Assembly: GCF_001278755.1 (NCBI RefSeq)
Contig: NZ_CP012601.1
Coordinates: 2,666,001 to 2,730,000 of the forward strand
Source: Bacillus sp. FJAT-22090
GTDB lineage: Bacteria > Bacillota > Bacilli > Bacillales_A > Planococcaceae
Length of the DNA: 64,000 nt
Direction of reading: 5' to 3'
Part shown: positions 9,021 to 17,537 of the stretch, piece after piece
Layout: each line of letters begins with the position of its first letter
Numbering within the stretch: the first letter of the stretch is position 1
Translations under genes and position numbers: made by a program
The notes under the pieces: generated by a model
Database searches by the model: none
What the model was told of the DNA's origin: nothing
What the model saw: the letters and a program-made list of their open reading frames with translations, nothing else

Positions 9021-9097
9021 AACTAACCTCTCCCTTTACTCCTATTAGTCACCGACTGACTATTTAAAGAATCTTCGACTAAACCACCCGTTAGTTT
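9021..9097 (+). repeat. attC-like repeat R1 (degenerate left box)
   Basis: Right box GACTAAACCACCCGTTAGTTT at 9077-9097 (one base off the family); a decayed left box begins AACTAACCTC at 9021. It lies just 3' of the gene at 9122 and is the leftmost copy of the family. Confidence 0.7.
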
Positions 9098-9121
9098 AAT
9101 ATGAAAAGCTTCTTCTTTTCC

Positions 9122-9835
9122 TCATTTTTCATTAGCTATCTCCATTAACTTAGATGACAGAGCACCTGTGCCATCGCTAAACATAATTTTACCTATTTTT
9201 CCGTCTTCCGGGCATATTGCTTCCCCTTTAAAATCATAAGATGTAACATCTCCATTTGCCTCTTCAAGTTTTACTCGAAATGTAAATCGATATATAGTCG
9301 GATGGTCTTTTTCTTGATTAATTTTTAGATTCTCCACATGTAGTTTATAATTTATATCTTCTCTTTGATAGAAGAAAGCTGAAGTAGAATTTAAAAAATT
9401 AATAAAACCATTTTCAGTAAAATATGCTTTATACTTTTCTTCGGCATACCGATATACTGCATCTCTTTCCTTTTCTGCCAACTTATTACGGTCCTTTAGT
9501 TCTTTTTTTGACACTTCTTCCCATAATTTAAGATACTCTTTATCAGGTGCTGTGAATTCTTTTTCAATGACAGTTTGGATAGCTTTCACACTATTATTAT
9601 TCTCTTTCCCAATAATGCCAGCTTCATTATTATTTAAAGTCTGGTTGATTAACGAAAATACTAGAAAAAAGCAACCAACTATCATAACTATTGATATGAA
9701 AATTGGTGTTATACGTTGCTTCTTTTTGCTTAGTTTATTATTAATTTTTATTAGACTGTTTCTACGTGCTTCATGGGAACGGTCGACATGCTGCATTTCT
9801 TGGAAAAGTTTATCAAGCTCTTTTGATGAATTCAT
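9122..9835 (-). CDS. Membrane-anchored probable anti-sigma factor
   Basis: 237 residues: a cytoplasmic N-terminal 45 residues, one transmembrane helix (IFISIVMIVGCFFLVFSLI, about 45-63) and a large extracellular part with no recognised domain. The start overlaps the end of the ECF sigma gene by about 20 bases, the standard arrangement for a sigma factor and its membrane anti-sigma partner. RBS GGAAGG lies 8 bases upstream. Family assignment rests on position and topology; no clear zinc anti-sigma (HxxxCxxC) motif is present. Confidence 0.65.
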   Translation of the reverse strand: MNSSKELDKLFQEMQHVDRSHEARRNSLIKINNKLSKKKQRITPIFISIVMIVGCFFLVFSLINQTLNNNEAGIIGKENNNSVKAIQTVIEKEFTAPDKEYLKLWEEVSKKELKDRNKLAEKERDAVYRYAEEKYKAYFTENGFINFLNSTSAFFYQREDINYKLHVENLKINQEKDHPTIYRFTFRVKLEEANGDVTSYDFKGEAICPEDGKIGKIMFSDGTGALSSKLMEIANEK

Positions 9836-10343
9836 CTATCAAACCTTCCTTTCCATAATATTCTTTTTTTAAAGTTTCTAATCCCCTTGCCATTTTTGTT
9901 TTCACCTTTGCTTCAGTCCAACCTAATATATATGCAGTTTCTTTAATGGAACACTCATTCACTTTTCTAAGTATTATTACATCTCTATAGTCCTTTTTCA
10001 TTCTACCTAAAGCGGCATACAATCTAGATAAATCCTCTTTCTTTTCTGCTAGAACTGTTGGTGATGGATTTTTAGAATCTATATCATTTTCATTTCCCCA
10101 TGTGAAAAACTTAATAAGTCTTTTCCTTCTAAAGTAGTCATAAGTTACATTTCGTGCTATTTTCAACAGCCACGTTAAGACAGAAGCTTGGTTGTTAAAA
10201 TTGTTGATGCTTTTTATAGCTTTATAAAAAGTTTCTTGCGTTAAATCTTCAGCTGTTTCTTTATGACGTACGAGAAAATAAATAAATCGATAAACTGCAT
10301 CACTATTATCGATATACAAGCGTTCTACATCCTCTTTCATCAT
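9813..10343 (-). CDS. ECF-type RNA polymerase sigma factor
   Basis: 176 residues. Region 2 shows YRFIYFLVRHKETAEDLTQETFYKA (core binding and -10 recognition), then LLKIARNVTYDYFRRKR; region 4 shows a helix-turn-helix (ECSIKETAYILGWTEAKVKTKMARGLETLK). The start is the ATG at 10343, with AAGGGG six bases upstream; an ATG eight codons earlier would place the RBS inside the coding frame. It is co-transcribed with its likely anti-sigma gene and would respond to an envelope signal. Confidence 0.92.
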   Translation of the reverse strand: MMKEDVERLYIDNSDAVYRFIYFLVRHKETAEDLTQETFYKAIKSINNFNNQASVLTWLLKIARNVTYDYFRRKRLIKFFTWGNENDIDSKNPSPTVLAEKKEDLSRLYAALGRMKKDYRDVIILRKVNECSIKETAYILGWTEAKVKTKMARGLETLKKEYYGKEGLIDEFIKRA

Positions 10344-10471
10344 TTTCAACCCCTTCTTACAAATCATAGACGATGGACTATATGAAAAGTATCGTTTTCT
10401 TTAAAATTAAAATTCTTATTTATTATGATTAATACATTAGCTATAAATATCTTCATCACTAAAACAAAATA

Positions 10472-10506
10472 ATCGTATTTAAGAGAGACACTCTCTTAAA
10501 TACGAT
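10472..10506. promoter_or_regulatory. Perfect palindrome, 16-bp arms with 3-base loop
   Basis: ATCGTATTTAAGAGAG (10472-10487) is repeated in perfect inversion at 10491-10506 around ACA. It lies 129 bases upstream of the ECF sigma gene and downstream of the small gene at 10696. T-runs after either arm are weak, so it may be an operator or a terminator. Confidence 0.6.
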
Positions 10507-10605
10507 TTATACGACCTCTCTGATATTGGACTGCATCTTTATTGTCTCTGCATTAGGAAAATTTTATATTTTAAAAGATTTGAGAACCACCGCTATTTCT
10601 TGTTG

Positions 10606-10683
10606 AACTAAACTGACCGATAGTTATATAAGAAAAAGAGCCATTTAAGGAGCTCAACGTTCTTAAAGTAAAGATCCAGTTTG
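10606..10683 (+). repeat. attC-like repeat R2 (decayed right box)
   Basis: Left box AACTAAACTGACCGATAGTT at 10606-10625, the short-type AAGAAAAAGAG...GAGCTC middle and TTCTTAAAGTAAAG in the right-box position. It lies between the sigma gene and the 60-residue membrane protein gene. Confidence 0.65.
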
Positions 10684-10695
10684 TAGTATTCCTTT

Positions 10696-10878
10696 TTATT
10701 TATCGCTATCTAAATCATTTTCAAGTAATTCCTGCAATGACTTTTTATCTTCTTTAAATCCATGCTTCTTTTCAAGAAACTGACCAATAACAGAATTATT
10801 AATACCCTTTCTGACAGCAGCTTCTCTAACTATATAGAGAACTAACAAGGAAATAATATATAGAACAATAGGCTCCAT
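10696..10878 (-). CDS. Small membrane protein, unknown
   Basis: 60 residues: one N-terminal transmembrane helix (PIVLYIISLLVLYIV) and a charged tail (FKEDKKSLQELLENDLDSDK). TAGGAGGATTTTAG before the ATG is a very good RBS, supporting a real gene. Flanked on both sides by family repeats, so it has the layout of a single-gene cassette. Confidence 0.65.
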   Translation of the reverse strand: MEPIVLYIISLLVLYIVREAAVRKGINNSVIGQFLEKKHGFKEDKKSLQELLENDLDSDK

Positions 10879-11019
10879 CTAAAATCCTCCTAAAATCTAC
10901 AACCACTTAAGATAATATGTATTATTTGAGATATTTCCCAGTCTTAGTACCATATTATTTCGACACATTAATTCTTTTTTCCTTCTTTAAATAATACCCT
11001 TAAAGGCAGCTTCTTGTTC

Positions 11020-11045
11020 AACTAAATGGCCATTTAGTAGAGTAA
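11020..11045 (+). repeat. attC-like repeat R3 (single box)
   Basis: AACTAAATGGCCATTTAGTA at 11020-11039 preserves the box as an inverted repeat with a changed spacer; GGCAGCTTCTTGTT before it resembles the flank of other copies. No second box is seen. Confidence 0.5.
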
Positions 11046-11133
11046 GACGTCTTAATTAGATCTCGGTGTAAAAGTGGTTGTGAAGAAATTTACTTAAACT
11101 AAATATTGAATTTTTGGTAAAAGAAGAATAAAT

Positions 11134-11176
11134 AAAAAGTCGATTTCCTAAAGAAGAAAAGAAATCGACTTTTTTA
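11134..11176. terminator. Terminator of the EamA transporter gene
   Basis: AAAAAGTCGATTTC pairs perfectly with GAAATCGACTTTTT across a 13-base loop; A- and T-runs on both sides allow bidirectional use. Confidence 0.85.
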
Positions 11177-11248
11177 GTCTTAAATTTACTTGATTGTATC
11201 CATGTTTTGTCGGCAGGAACATAATTATAGAAAAAGACGCATTTTTGG

Positions 11249-12217
11249 TTAGGATATACTTTCACTCAAATTTGCTTGAACATGCTGAAATGATTCTTTC
11301 TTTTGTAACATCCTTACAAAAACATTATTAAATAAAAGTGCAACGATGATTAGGACAGTACCAAGTAGATCGAACTTAGTTACATGATTCCCTTGAAAAA
11401 TCGAAATTAAGAGTGTTGTAACGGGAACAAAGTTAATGAACAACAGTGCATTTAATGGTGTTAATAAACTCACTCCGATGTTCCAACCAAGTAAAGCAAT
11501 GACGCCAGGGAATATAATCATAAACAATAAATGCGGACTTACTTCTTTGACGCTATCTACTGATGGGATGGATATATATCCAAACAGCGTTGCTCCTACA
11601 GTAATAACAACAGCTGTGATTGTTCCAAGTAGACAACTTAACGTTGAATACCGTAAAGCAGACCAACCACTAAACTCACTACCACCGATCGTGTAAATTA
11701 CCCATCCAACAACTGCAATTAATATGAGAATTGAAGGAATTAAATGATCCGTCGCACCAAGAAATGCTTTAATATCACCTTTTGTGATTACTAATGCAGC
11801 ACCGATAAATGACACAAGCACACAAATTAATGTGAATAGATGGGGCCGTTTTTTATAAATCGTCCATACAATCACAATAGAAATCATCGGCATTAGTGAC
11901 TCCATAATTGATGCTACCATCACTCCTGATTCACCTAATAAATCTTCTCCCCAGAAGATGAATAGATTATAGACCGTAAATGCCATTGTACCGAAAAACC
12001 ATAAACGGAGGCCTTTTCCTTCAAATCGAAAAGCATGCTTTCCTTCTTTCCATAAAAGCATCGCTACTAAAATTATCGTAACAAATCCATAACGAATGAT
12101 TGTAAAATAGAAAGGATTAATATGTTTGAAAGCCGCATGCGCTACAGGAAACATTGCTCCCCACGAAACTGCAGCAATAAAACATAAAATAGTTCCTAAC
12201 AATACACTATTTCTCAA
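11249..12217 (-). CDS. EamA/DMT-family transporter
   Basis: 322 residues with ten hydrophobic helices in two EamA repeats (about 5-140 and 155-305), typical of drug/metabolite exporters. The TTG start at 12217 follows AAGGAGGTAGAGGG. The gene diverges from a LysR regulator across a short intergenic space containing a LysR box, so the regulator probably controls this exporter. Substrate unknown. It lies between repeats R3 and R4 but with its regulator forms a larger block than the single-gene cassettes. Confidence 0.88.
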   Translation of the reverse strand: MRNSVLLGTILCFIAAVSWGAMFPVAHAAFKHINPFYFTIIRYGFVTIILVAMLLWKEGKHAFRFEGKGLRLWFFGTMAFTVYNLFIFWGEDLLGESGVMVASIMESLMPMISIVIVWTIYKKRPHLFTLICVLVSFIGAALVITKGDIKAFLGATDHLIPSILILIAVVGWVIYTIGGSEFSGWSALRYSTLSCLLGTITAVVITVGATLFGYISIPSVDSVKEVSPHLLFMIIFPGVIALLGWNIGVSLLTPLNALLFINFVPVTTLLISIFQGNHVTKFDLLGTVLIIVALLFNNVFVRMLQKKESFQHVQANLSESIS

Positions 12218-12300
12218 TTCCCTCTACCTCCTTCTAAACTGACATATTTCATCATCTATCTATTTGATTATCTTGTAAAGTGAATAATAATAATGATTAT

Positions 12301-12317
12301 TATCAATTTTATTGATA
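12301..12317. promoter_or_regulatory. LysR-type operator
   Basis: TATCAATTTTATTGATA is a perfect 7+3+7 inverted repeat obeying the T-N11-A rule of LysR boxes, in the divergent region between the transporter and regulator genes. An adjoining palindrome ATAATAATGATTATTAT spans 12286-12302. Confidence 0.6.
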
Positions 12318-12358
12318 TCATAGATATAAAAAGGAAAACATTAAAGGGTGGAAAAATA

Positions 12359-13216
12359 GTGGAATTTAAGGACTTAGAGATTTTTCAGATGGTGGCGGAA
12401 AAAGGAACCATCTCTAATGCGGCAAAAGAGTTTAGTTACGTGCAATCGAATATTACAGCGAGAATTCAAAAGCTCGAAACTGAACTGAATACCCCTTTGT
12501 TTAACCGACATCGTCGTGGTATGAGTTTGACACCTGAAGGAAAAAAACTATTAATATATAGTAAAAAAATATTATTGTTAACAGATGAAATGAAAAAAGC
12601 CGTTCAAAGTAAAAATGAACCGTCTGGAAAATTAGAAATCGGAACAGTTGAAACCGTAATTCATTTACCAAAAATATTATCTACCTATATTAAAAAATAT
12701 AAAAATGTCGATTTATCGTTATTTACTGGCGTCACAGAAACATTAGAAGAAGAAGTATTAAATCATAAGTTGGACGGAGCGTTCGTTACAGAGTCAGACT
12801 TTCATCCCGATCTTGTATCGCATGAAGTGTTTCAAGAGGAGCTCGTTTTAATTTCAGATATGCGCGCCTCCACACTAGAAGAGTTGAAAGAGGAACCGTT
12901 AATATGCTTTAGTGAAGGCTGTGGATACCGAGCACGTCTGGAAGCTTGGTATAAAGACCAAAACATCACACCACAAAAAGTGATGGAATTCGGTACATTA
13001 GAAACAATCTTGCGTAGTATTGTCGTGGGACTTGGCGTTACATTCGTTCCAAAGTCAGCAGTCATTCATATGGAACAAAGCGGACTCATCCAATGTCATA
13101 CACTTCCAGATCAATATAGTAAGATTAAAACCGTTTTTATAAGAAGAGCCGATAGTTACTTAACCTCAACAATCGAAAAATTTATCGAAACAATCGAAAC
13201 GAATAAACAAATATAA
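12359..13216 (+). CDS. LysR-family transcriptional regulator
   Basis: 285 residues. An N-terminal winged helix (FKDLEIFQMVAEKGTISNAAKEFSYVQSNITARIQKLETEL) and a C-terminal periplasmic-binding-like effector domain (about 90-285) with an SEGCGYRARLE segment. The GTG at 12359 follows AAAGGGTGG at 7 bases; the longer ATG frame from 12293 has no RBS and crosses the predicted operator. It is the divergent partner of the EamA exporter. One of few plus-strand genes in the repeat region. Confidence 0.9.
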   Translation: MEFKDLEIFQMVAEKGTISNAAKEFSYVQSNITARIQKLETELNTPLFNRHRRGMSLTPEGKKLLIYSKKILLLTDEMKKAVQSKNEPSGKLEIGTVETVIHLPKILSTYIKKYKNVDLSLFTGVTETLEEEVLNHKLDGAFVTESDFHPDLVSHEVFQEELVLISDMRASTLEELKEEPLICFSEGCGYRARLEAWYKDQNITPQKVMEFGTLETILRSIVVGLGVTFVPKSAVIHMEQSGLIQCHTLPDQYSKIKTVFIRRADSYLTSTIEKFIETIETNKQI

Positions 13217-13271
13217 ATCGAACCACTGAGCTATTGAAAATGATGTTATCTAATAAGTCCTTAAATTTAAA

Positions 13272-13301
13272 GTGGAGAAAAACAATTTGTTTTTCTCCAC
13301 C
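13272..13301 (+). terminator. Terminator of the lysR gene
   Basis: GTGGAGAAAAAC pairs perfectly with GTTTTTCTCCAC around AATTT. Confidence 0.8.
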
Positions 13302-13354
13302 TGTTTCCGTTTTTGTAAATTATGCGCCCTTACCCCGATGCCAAAATCTGTTTG

Positions 13355-13423
13355 GACTAACTGCTTCACAATTTGTTTCAAATTCTCCACTCCAACATCT
13401 TTCACTAAAGCACCCATTAGTTT
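13355..13423 (+). repeat. attC-like repeat R4
   Basis: Right box ACTAAAGCACCCATTAGTTT at 13404-13423 is one base from consensus; a decayed left box GACTAACTGCTTC starts at 13355. The flank AAGTAGAATCCTTCACAA after it recurs after other copies. Confidence 0.6.
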
Positions 13424-13498
13424 AAGTAGAATCCTTCACAATCTCCTTTAAAAATAGGCTTTGTTAAATAGTATTGTTGTTTTTCAGGCAAAAAATAT

Positions 13499-13553
13499 GG
13501 GAACGTCTGATTTGGACGTTCCCGTTCTTATTCCGTTAAAGCACCCGTTAATG
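13499..13553 (+). repeat. attC-like repeat R5 (partial)
   Basis: Right box CGTTAAAGCACCCGTTAATG at 13534-13553, preceded by a GGGAACGTC hairpin instead of the usual middle. It lies 28 bases past the stop of the VOC gene at 13581. Confidence 0.55.
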
Positions 13554-13580
13554 AAATAAGGTAATTTATTTATTATAATC

Positions 13581-13952
13581 TTACCAGTGTACTTGAAGTT
13601 TATTACCATTTGGGTCATAAAAGTGGAAAAAGGCATGACCATTATCTTCTTTTATATCCTCGACCTTAACTTGATTATCAATTAAGTGTTGATGAAATTT
13701 AGATAATTCTGGACTTGTAAAGCCAATGCTAAATTCTTGTTCATTATCAATTGTAAAATGTGCAAATGTTTCATCTTCGGTAGGAACTAAGATAAGTAAG
13801 AAAGGTCCTTCATTTACTTTTAAAATTGCAAGTTCCTCAGTAATGTTTAGTAACTGGAGCCCTAATACATCTCTATACCATTGTGCAGACAGTTCTAAAT
13901 CTTTTACAGGAATTCTAATATAATGTACTTGTTCAATAAATGATTTACTCAT
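13581..13952 (-). CDS. VOC/glyoxalase-family protein
   Basis: 123 residues, a single vicinal-oxygen-chelate domain: VHYIRIPVKDLELSAQWYRDVLGL at the start and NGHAFFHFYDPNGNKLQVHW at the end, each a beta-alpha-beta-beta-beta half. Such proteins include glyoxalases, dioxygenases and antibiotic-binding resistance proteins; the substrate cannot be told. AAAGGAGAGAAGTCT precedes the ATG. Flanked by R5 and R6, the layout of a one-gene cassette. Confidence 0.85.
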   Translation of the reverse strand: MSKSFIEQVHYIRIPVKDLELSAQWYRDVLGLQLLNITEELAILKVNEGPFLLILVPTEDETFAHFTIDNEQEFSIGFTSPELSKFHQHLIDNQVKVEDIKEDNGHAFFHFYDPNGNKLQVHW

Positions 13953-14079
13953 AGACTTCTCTCCTTTATTTAATCTGGTATATCAAATAGTTCCCTTTCT
14001 ATATACCTTTTTCCTTCCGATTAAAATCCCTTTCTAAATTAAAACCCAGCTACTTTTATAAAAATCATATCGATTCTTC

Positions 14080-14100
14080 TGCTAAAGCACCCGTTAGTTG
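14080..14100 (+). repeat. attC-like repeat R6 (right box only)
   Basis: TGCTAAAGCACCCGTTAGTT, two bases from consensus. It lies 69 bases past the stop of the cat fragment and about 127 bases upstream of the VOC start. No left box recognised. Confidence 0.6.
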
Positions 14101-14169
14101 AAGTGTATAAAAATGTTCAGTACCTAATCCGTGTAAAGCATAATGTCTATTCCCTATTTCTCCTAAAAG

Positions 14170-14592
14170 TTAACGGTTCATTTCAAGTTGCAGTATTTCA
14201 AAAAATAACGTCACATGATAGCCATCTACTGTTGCATGATGAACCTTAATATTCACTGGCATTAGCAATTGTGAACCAACTTTTTCGTACTTCCCACTGG
14301 TAATCATTGGTGTTAAATTATTTTTGATAGCTCCTGTTTGAGATGAAAAATGTTCAAAATGCATCCAAGGAATTGATGAAATATTCACCACGTTGGGTGG
14401 AACAACTCCCATTGGTGCGATGTCTTTTGTGTTTGCATAATCTTTTATAAGCTTTTTGTACTCACGGTCAACTGATTTATAATCTGTTAATCCTTCCAAC
14501 CATAAACTATAAAATAACTCTGTTTCTTGATTAAAGTTCGTAAACGTTGGCACTAATTCTTGCCATTCTACTAATTGCTTATCTATGTCTTT
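14170..14592 (-). pseudogene. 5'-truncated chloramphenicol acetyltransferase (cat-like)
   Basis: The open frame begins after a TAA at 14593-14595 and lacks the first third of the roughly 215-residue family. What remains is well preserved: WMHFEHFSS, LTPMITSGKYEKVGSQLLMPVNIKVHH and the catalytic-site segment HHATVDGYHV with its His and Asp. No RBS precedes the GTG at 14553. It is therefore a broken resistance gene of the kind typical of mobile cassettes, unlikely to make active trimer. Confidence 0.75.
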
Positions 14593-14670
14593 TTACTGTT
14601 GATAAAAAGCTTATCACTTGTTGTCACCCATTTATCTTTTGTGAAATATTGAAAATAATGAAGAATAAAG

Positions 14671-14707
14671 AAGCCTAATTCCTCCTTCTTTTAGAGAAAT
14701 TAGGCTT
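14671..14707 (-). terminator. Terminator of the lantibiotic-immunity operon
   Basis: AAGCCTAATT pairs with AATTAGGCTT across a 17-base loop; on the minus strand it is followed by CTTTATTCTTC. It is about 60 bases after the histidine kinase stop. Confidence 0.75.
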
Positions 14708-14765
14708 CCGTATCTGATCTGTAGATTTATAACTTTTTAAGTTTACATACTTAAAAAGGGAAAGA

Positions 14766-16163
14766 TTACTTATACGGAATATTAAATTCAATACGTGCCC
14801 CCGATAACACTAAGGGATCTACAACTTCAATGTTTCCGTATAGTTCATCAACAAGTTTTTTAGTAATAAACAAACCTAAACCAGCGTTACCCAACGAATT
14901 AGATCTTGATCTATCTTCCCTAAAGTGTTTGGAAAACACCAAATCACGGTGTTCCTTTTCTATTCCCACTCCCGAATCCTCAATGGCGAAATGAATGTAA
15001 TTGCCTTTTTCCTTAACAAAAAAACGAATTTTTCCATTTTCCGGCGTATATTGAATAGCATTGGCAAAAAGATTCTCTAAGATTCGATTGACCTTTAGGT
15101 AAGGAATTTCCACGTGATTATTTATTTTCAAATTATGCTCATATTGAATATTTTTCTTTTCCATTAAGTGAATAAAATCATTTTCCACGTCTTTGATTAA
15201 TTCATCAATAGATGTAACATCATAAATCAGTGTTGGATCCTTGATGTTACTTGCTTGTCCCATACTTTCTAATATATTATTTACCTTTAAGATGTTTCTA
15301 TTTATAATGTCTATCTGTAATTGTTGATTAGGTGTTAAATCGTCCACATTATTTAACATTTCAGTACTTAAAGCAATGAGTGTAGCAGGTGTTTTTAGAT
15401 CGTGTGACAAGCTAGACATCATAACTGCCCACTCTGAGTCGTGTTGCCAATTTTTATATAAAGACTTCTTTAGTTCTCCTTGCATTTGTCTAAATGACTG
15501 TGTTAATTCGCCAATTTCATTATTACTATTATAACTAAGGTTAAATTCCAAATTTTTATTTTTAATCATAATCGACGCATTTAATAACTCCTCCAAAGGA
15601 GCTTTTACGGAATAATAAAGCTTATTAATAAAGGATCTCGAAAATATAATGAAATAAATAATCGGTGATATTAAAGGGATAATTATTAACCCAAACATAA
15701 TATAGCGAGAAACAGAATGCCGACTTTTTATCTGATAAGAATAAACCCAAAGTCCTTTAACTTGATTTTCAATTACTATTGGCTGGACGAGATGATAGTA
15801 ATCTTTGTAAAAATGAGCACTATTAAACATATCAACAACATTTACTCCCTGAAATAAACCACTGAATTTTTCACTACCATCAATGAACTCACCATTGGGG
15901 CTAAATTTGTTTAGGATGATATCATTCTTTTTCAGATTCCTTTTCATCTCATTGAATTTAGACGACTTCATATATTCGGATGGATGATCCGTCATGCTTT
16001 TGCTCTGTTTATGGACTAGTTTTTCACTATGATTAGCTGTCCGTTCAATAGTTGCAAAAATAACAAAAATTGAAATAATAATTGTAAATACACTCATTAT
16101 AATAGTCCATATTATGCTTTTGATATATAACCTTCTTATATCCTTGATTATTGACTGTTCCAT
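14766..16163 (-). CDS. Sensor histidine kinase of lantibiotic-immunity type (LanK-like)
   Basis: 465 residues: helix 1 (about 12-40), an extracellular sensor loop (to about 150), helix 2 (IMFGLIIIPLISPIIYFIIF), a HAMP-like linker, HisKA box SSLSHDLKTPATLIALSTEML (phospho-His) and HATPase with N box FANAIQYTP, G1 DSGVGI and G2 NAGLGLFITKKLV. The ATG at 16163 is preferred over a TTG six codons upstream. Last gene of a five-gene operon with response regulator and LanFEG-like transporter, the SpaK/NisK arrangement, so it probably senses a lantibiotic at the membrane. Confidence 0.88.
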   Translation of the reverse strand: MEQSIIKDIRRLYIKSIIWTIIMSVFTIIISIFVIFATIERTANHSEKLVHKQSKSMTDHPSEYMKSSKFNEMKRNLKKNDIILNKFSPNGEFIDGSEKFSGLFQGVNVVDMFNSAHFYKDYYHLVQPIVIENQVKGLWVYSYQIKSRHSVSRYIMFGLIIIPLISPIIYFIIFSRSFINKLYYSVKAPLEELLNASIMIKNKNLEFNLSYNSNNEIGELTQSFRQMQGELKKSLYKNWQHDSEWAVMMSSLSHDLKTPATLIALSTEMLNNVDDLTPNQQLQIDIINRNILKVNNILESMGQASNIKDPTLIYDVTSIDELIKDVENDFIHLMEKKNIQYEHNLKINNHVEIPYLKVNRILENLFANAIQYTPENGKIRFFVKEKGNYIHFAIEDSGVGIEKEHRDLVFSKHFREDRSRSNSLGNAGLGLFITKKLVDELYGNIEVVDPLVLSGARIEFNIPYK

Positions 16164-16843
16164 TGGTACCCTATTCCCCAAACGGTTTGTAGATAATTTT
16201 CAGGAAAACCGGCAGACAATAATTTACTTCTTATATTTTTAATATGCTCCACTACAGAACTTGCATCTCCTTGTCCATCAATTCCACTTATACGCTCATA
16301 TATATGTTCTTTGGTAAAAACCTGCTTTGGCGATGAAAGTAACAAGACCAATAAATCAAATTCTTTTTTAGTAAAGGGGATCACCTTTTTATTATACATA
16401 ATCTCTCGTGAAGTTATATCAACAACTAGGTCGTCAATCAATATTTTTTTTCGTTTACTTTCATCATGATTTTGCAGAAGACGTTCTCTCATTTTAAATA
16501 AGGCTTCAACCTTATATGTTAACAGCTTCAAGGAGAAAGGTTTAGATATAAAATCATCACCTCCTAAAGAAAATGCCTTCATCTTATTCATATAATCTGA
16601 AGCAGCACTAATGAATATTATTGGGCAAATTACTTGATTACGAATTTGTTTGCACACTTCTAATCCATCATACCCTGGCATCATGATATCCAGCAGAATT
16701 AAGTCAACATCTGCTTCTGCCTTATCAATCGCTTCTAAGCCATCTTTTGCTTCCGAAACTATATACCCCTTGGAAGTCAGATGAAGCGAGAGTATCTGTC
16801 TCATGTCTTCTTCGTCTTCCACAATCAATATTTTCTTATTCAC
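16148..16843 (-). CDS. OmpR-family response regulator (LanR-like)
   Basis: 231 residues: a receiver domain with acidic pocket EDEED, phospho-Asp in DLILLDIMMPGYDG and a conserved Lys (SKPFS), then a winged-helix output domain ending VVEHIKNIRSKL...LQTVWGIGYQW. GTG start after GGGAGGACAATTA, overlapping the end of the permease gene by 8 bases. It presumably activates its own operon on lantibiotic sensing. Confidence 0.92.
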   Translation of the reverse strand: MNKKILIVEDEEDMRQILSLHLTSKGYIVSEAKDGLEAIDKAEADVDLILLDIMMPGYDGLEVCKQIRNQVICPIIFISAASDYMNKMKAFSLGGDDFISKPFSLKLLTYKVEALFKMRERLLQNHDESKRKKILIDDLVVDITSREIMYNKKVIPFTKKEFDLLVLLLSSPKQVFTKEHIYERISGIDGQGDASSVVEHIKNIRSKLLSAGFPENYLQTVWGIGYQWNSQ

Positions 16844-17537
16844 TAATTGTCCTCCCCTCCCATTTATTAAACCATATTACAAATGCTACGAATAAAATCA
16901 CACTCACACTAGTGTATAGCCCCCACACCAAAGTGGAATATCCATAGTCACCAATGGTTAGCAGATGTAAATATCTTGTGCCATACAGTAAAGGAATGTA
17001 CTGCCATATGGAATCCCCTAAACTGTTTGCACCAAAATAGATAAGAAATATACTGAAAAAGATTCCCATACCGAGACATACACTTGTATTTATTTTTAGT
17101 GCTATGAACCATAAAATAATTATAACGGGTAAAGAAAATATCGTTGTTAAAATAGAATATAATAAAATATCCCCTGTGAAATGATTACCAATAAGCATCC
17201 ATAATGGTATGCAACTAACTAATGTACTGAACATAACCGAACCTAAACTTACCAAAATTAAATCCGTACTCCACTCTTTTCTGCTTCGCAACTGTAAAAG
17301 GTGATTGAAGTGTCCTATCTGTTCTTCGTATCTAACATACAGACTTATCATTAGCGAAATACCAAATGGTATTGCACTATTAAAATAGACCGTATAGTCA
17401 ACGAATATATGGTTTAGAGAATCATACCTCTCAAGATATAAAAATAAGCTAACACCATATATAGTAGGAGCTAAAATCATTATAAGAAACCAAAAGGATT
17501 TTGCCATTTTATAAAGCATAACATTTAAATATTTCAT
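16836..17537 (-). CDS. Lantibiotic-immunity ABC permease, MutG/LanG type
   Basis: 233 residues with six predicted helices, polar N-terminus and the overall look of MutG/EpiG permeases (SLMISLYVRYEEQIGHFNHLLQLRSRKEW amphipathic loop between helices 2 and 3). It overlaps the LanE-like permease gene by 4 bases upstream and the response regulator downstream. With the ATPase and other permease it would form an exporter that removes lantibiotic from the membrane. Confidence 0.82.
   Translation of the reverse strand: MKYLNVMLYKMAKSFWFLIMILAPTIYGVSLFLYLERYDSLNHIFVDYTVYFNSAIPFGISLMISLYVRYEEQIGHFNHLLQLRSRKEWSTDLILVSLGSVMFSTLVSCIPLWMLIGNHFTGDILLYSILTTIFSLPVIIILWFIALKINTSVCLGMGIFFSIFLIYFGANSLGDSIWQYIPLLYGTRYLHLLTIGDYGYSTLVWGLYTSVSVILFVAFVIWFNKWEGRTISE

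Larger units (their letters stand above)
10344..10695. other. 352-base gap: promoter region, palindrome and decayed repeat R2
   Basis: No convincing gene. It contains AT-rich DNA that should hold the sigma-factor promoter, the 16-bp-arm palindrome at 10472-10506 and repeat R2 at 10606-10683. Confidence 0.6.
13217..13580. other. 364-base gap with terminator and repeats R4 and R5
   Basis: No gene supported. Holds the lysR terminator (13272-13300), the two decayed repeat copies and a hairpin GGGAACGTC...GACGTTCCC at 13499-13523. Confidence 0.6.

Noticed and set aside
11056-11265. 69-residue minus-strand open frame
   Set aside because: Overlaps the EamA gene end and its terminator and has no RBS.
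13234-13425. 63-residue plus-strand open frame
   Set aside because: Runs through the lysR terminator and repeat R4; no RBS.
14170-14553. Intact acetyltransferase gene
   Set aside because: The first third of the family is missing, a stop lies just upstream and there is no RBS before the GTG.
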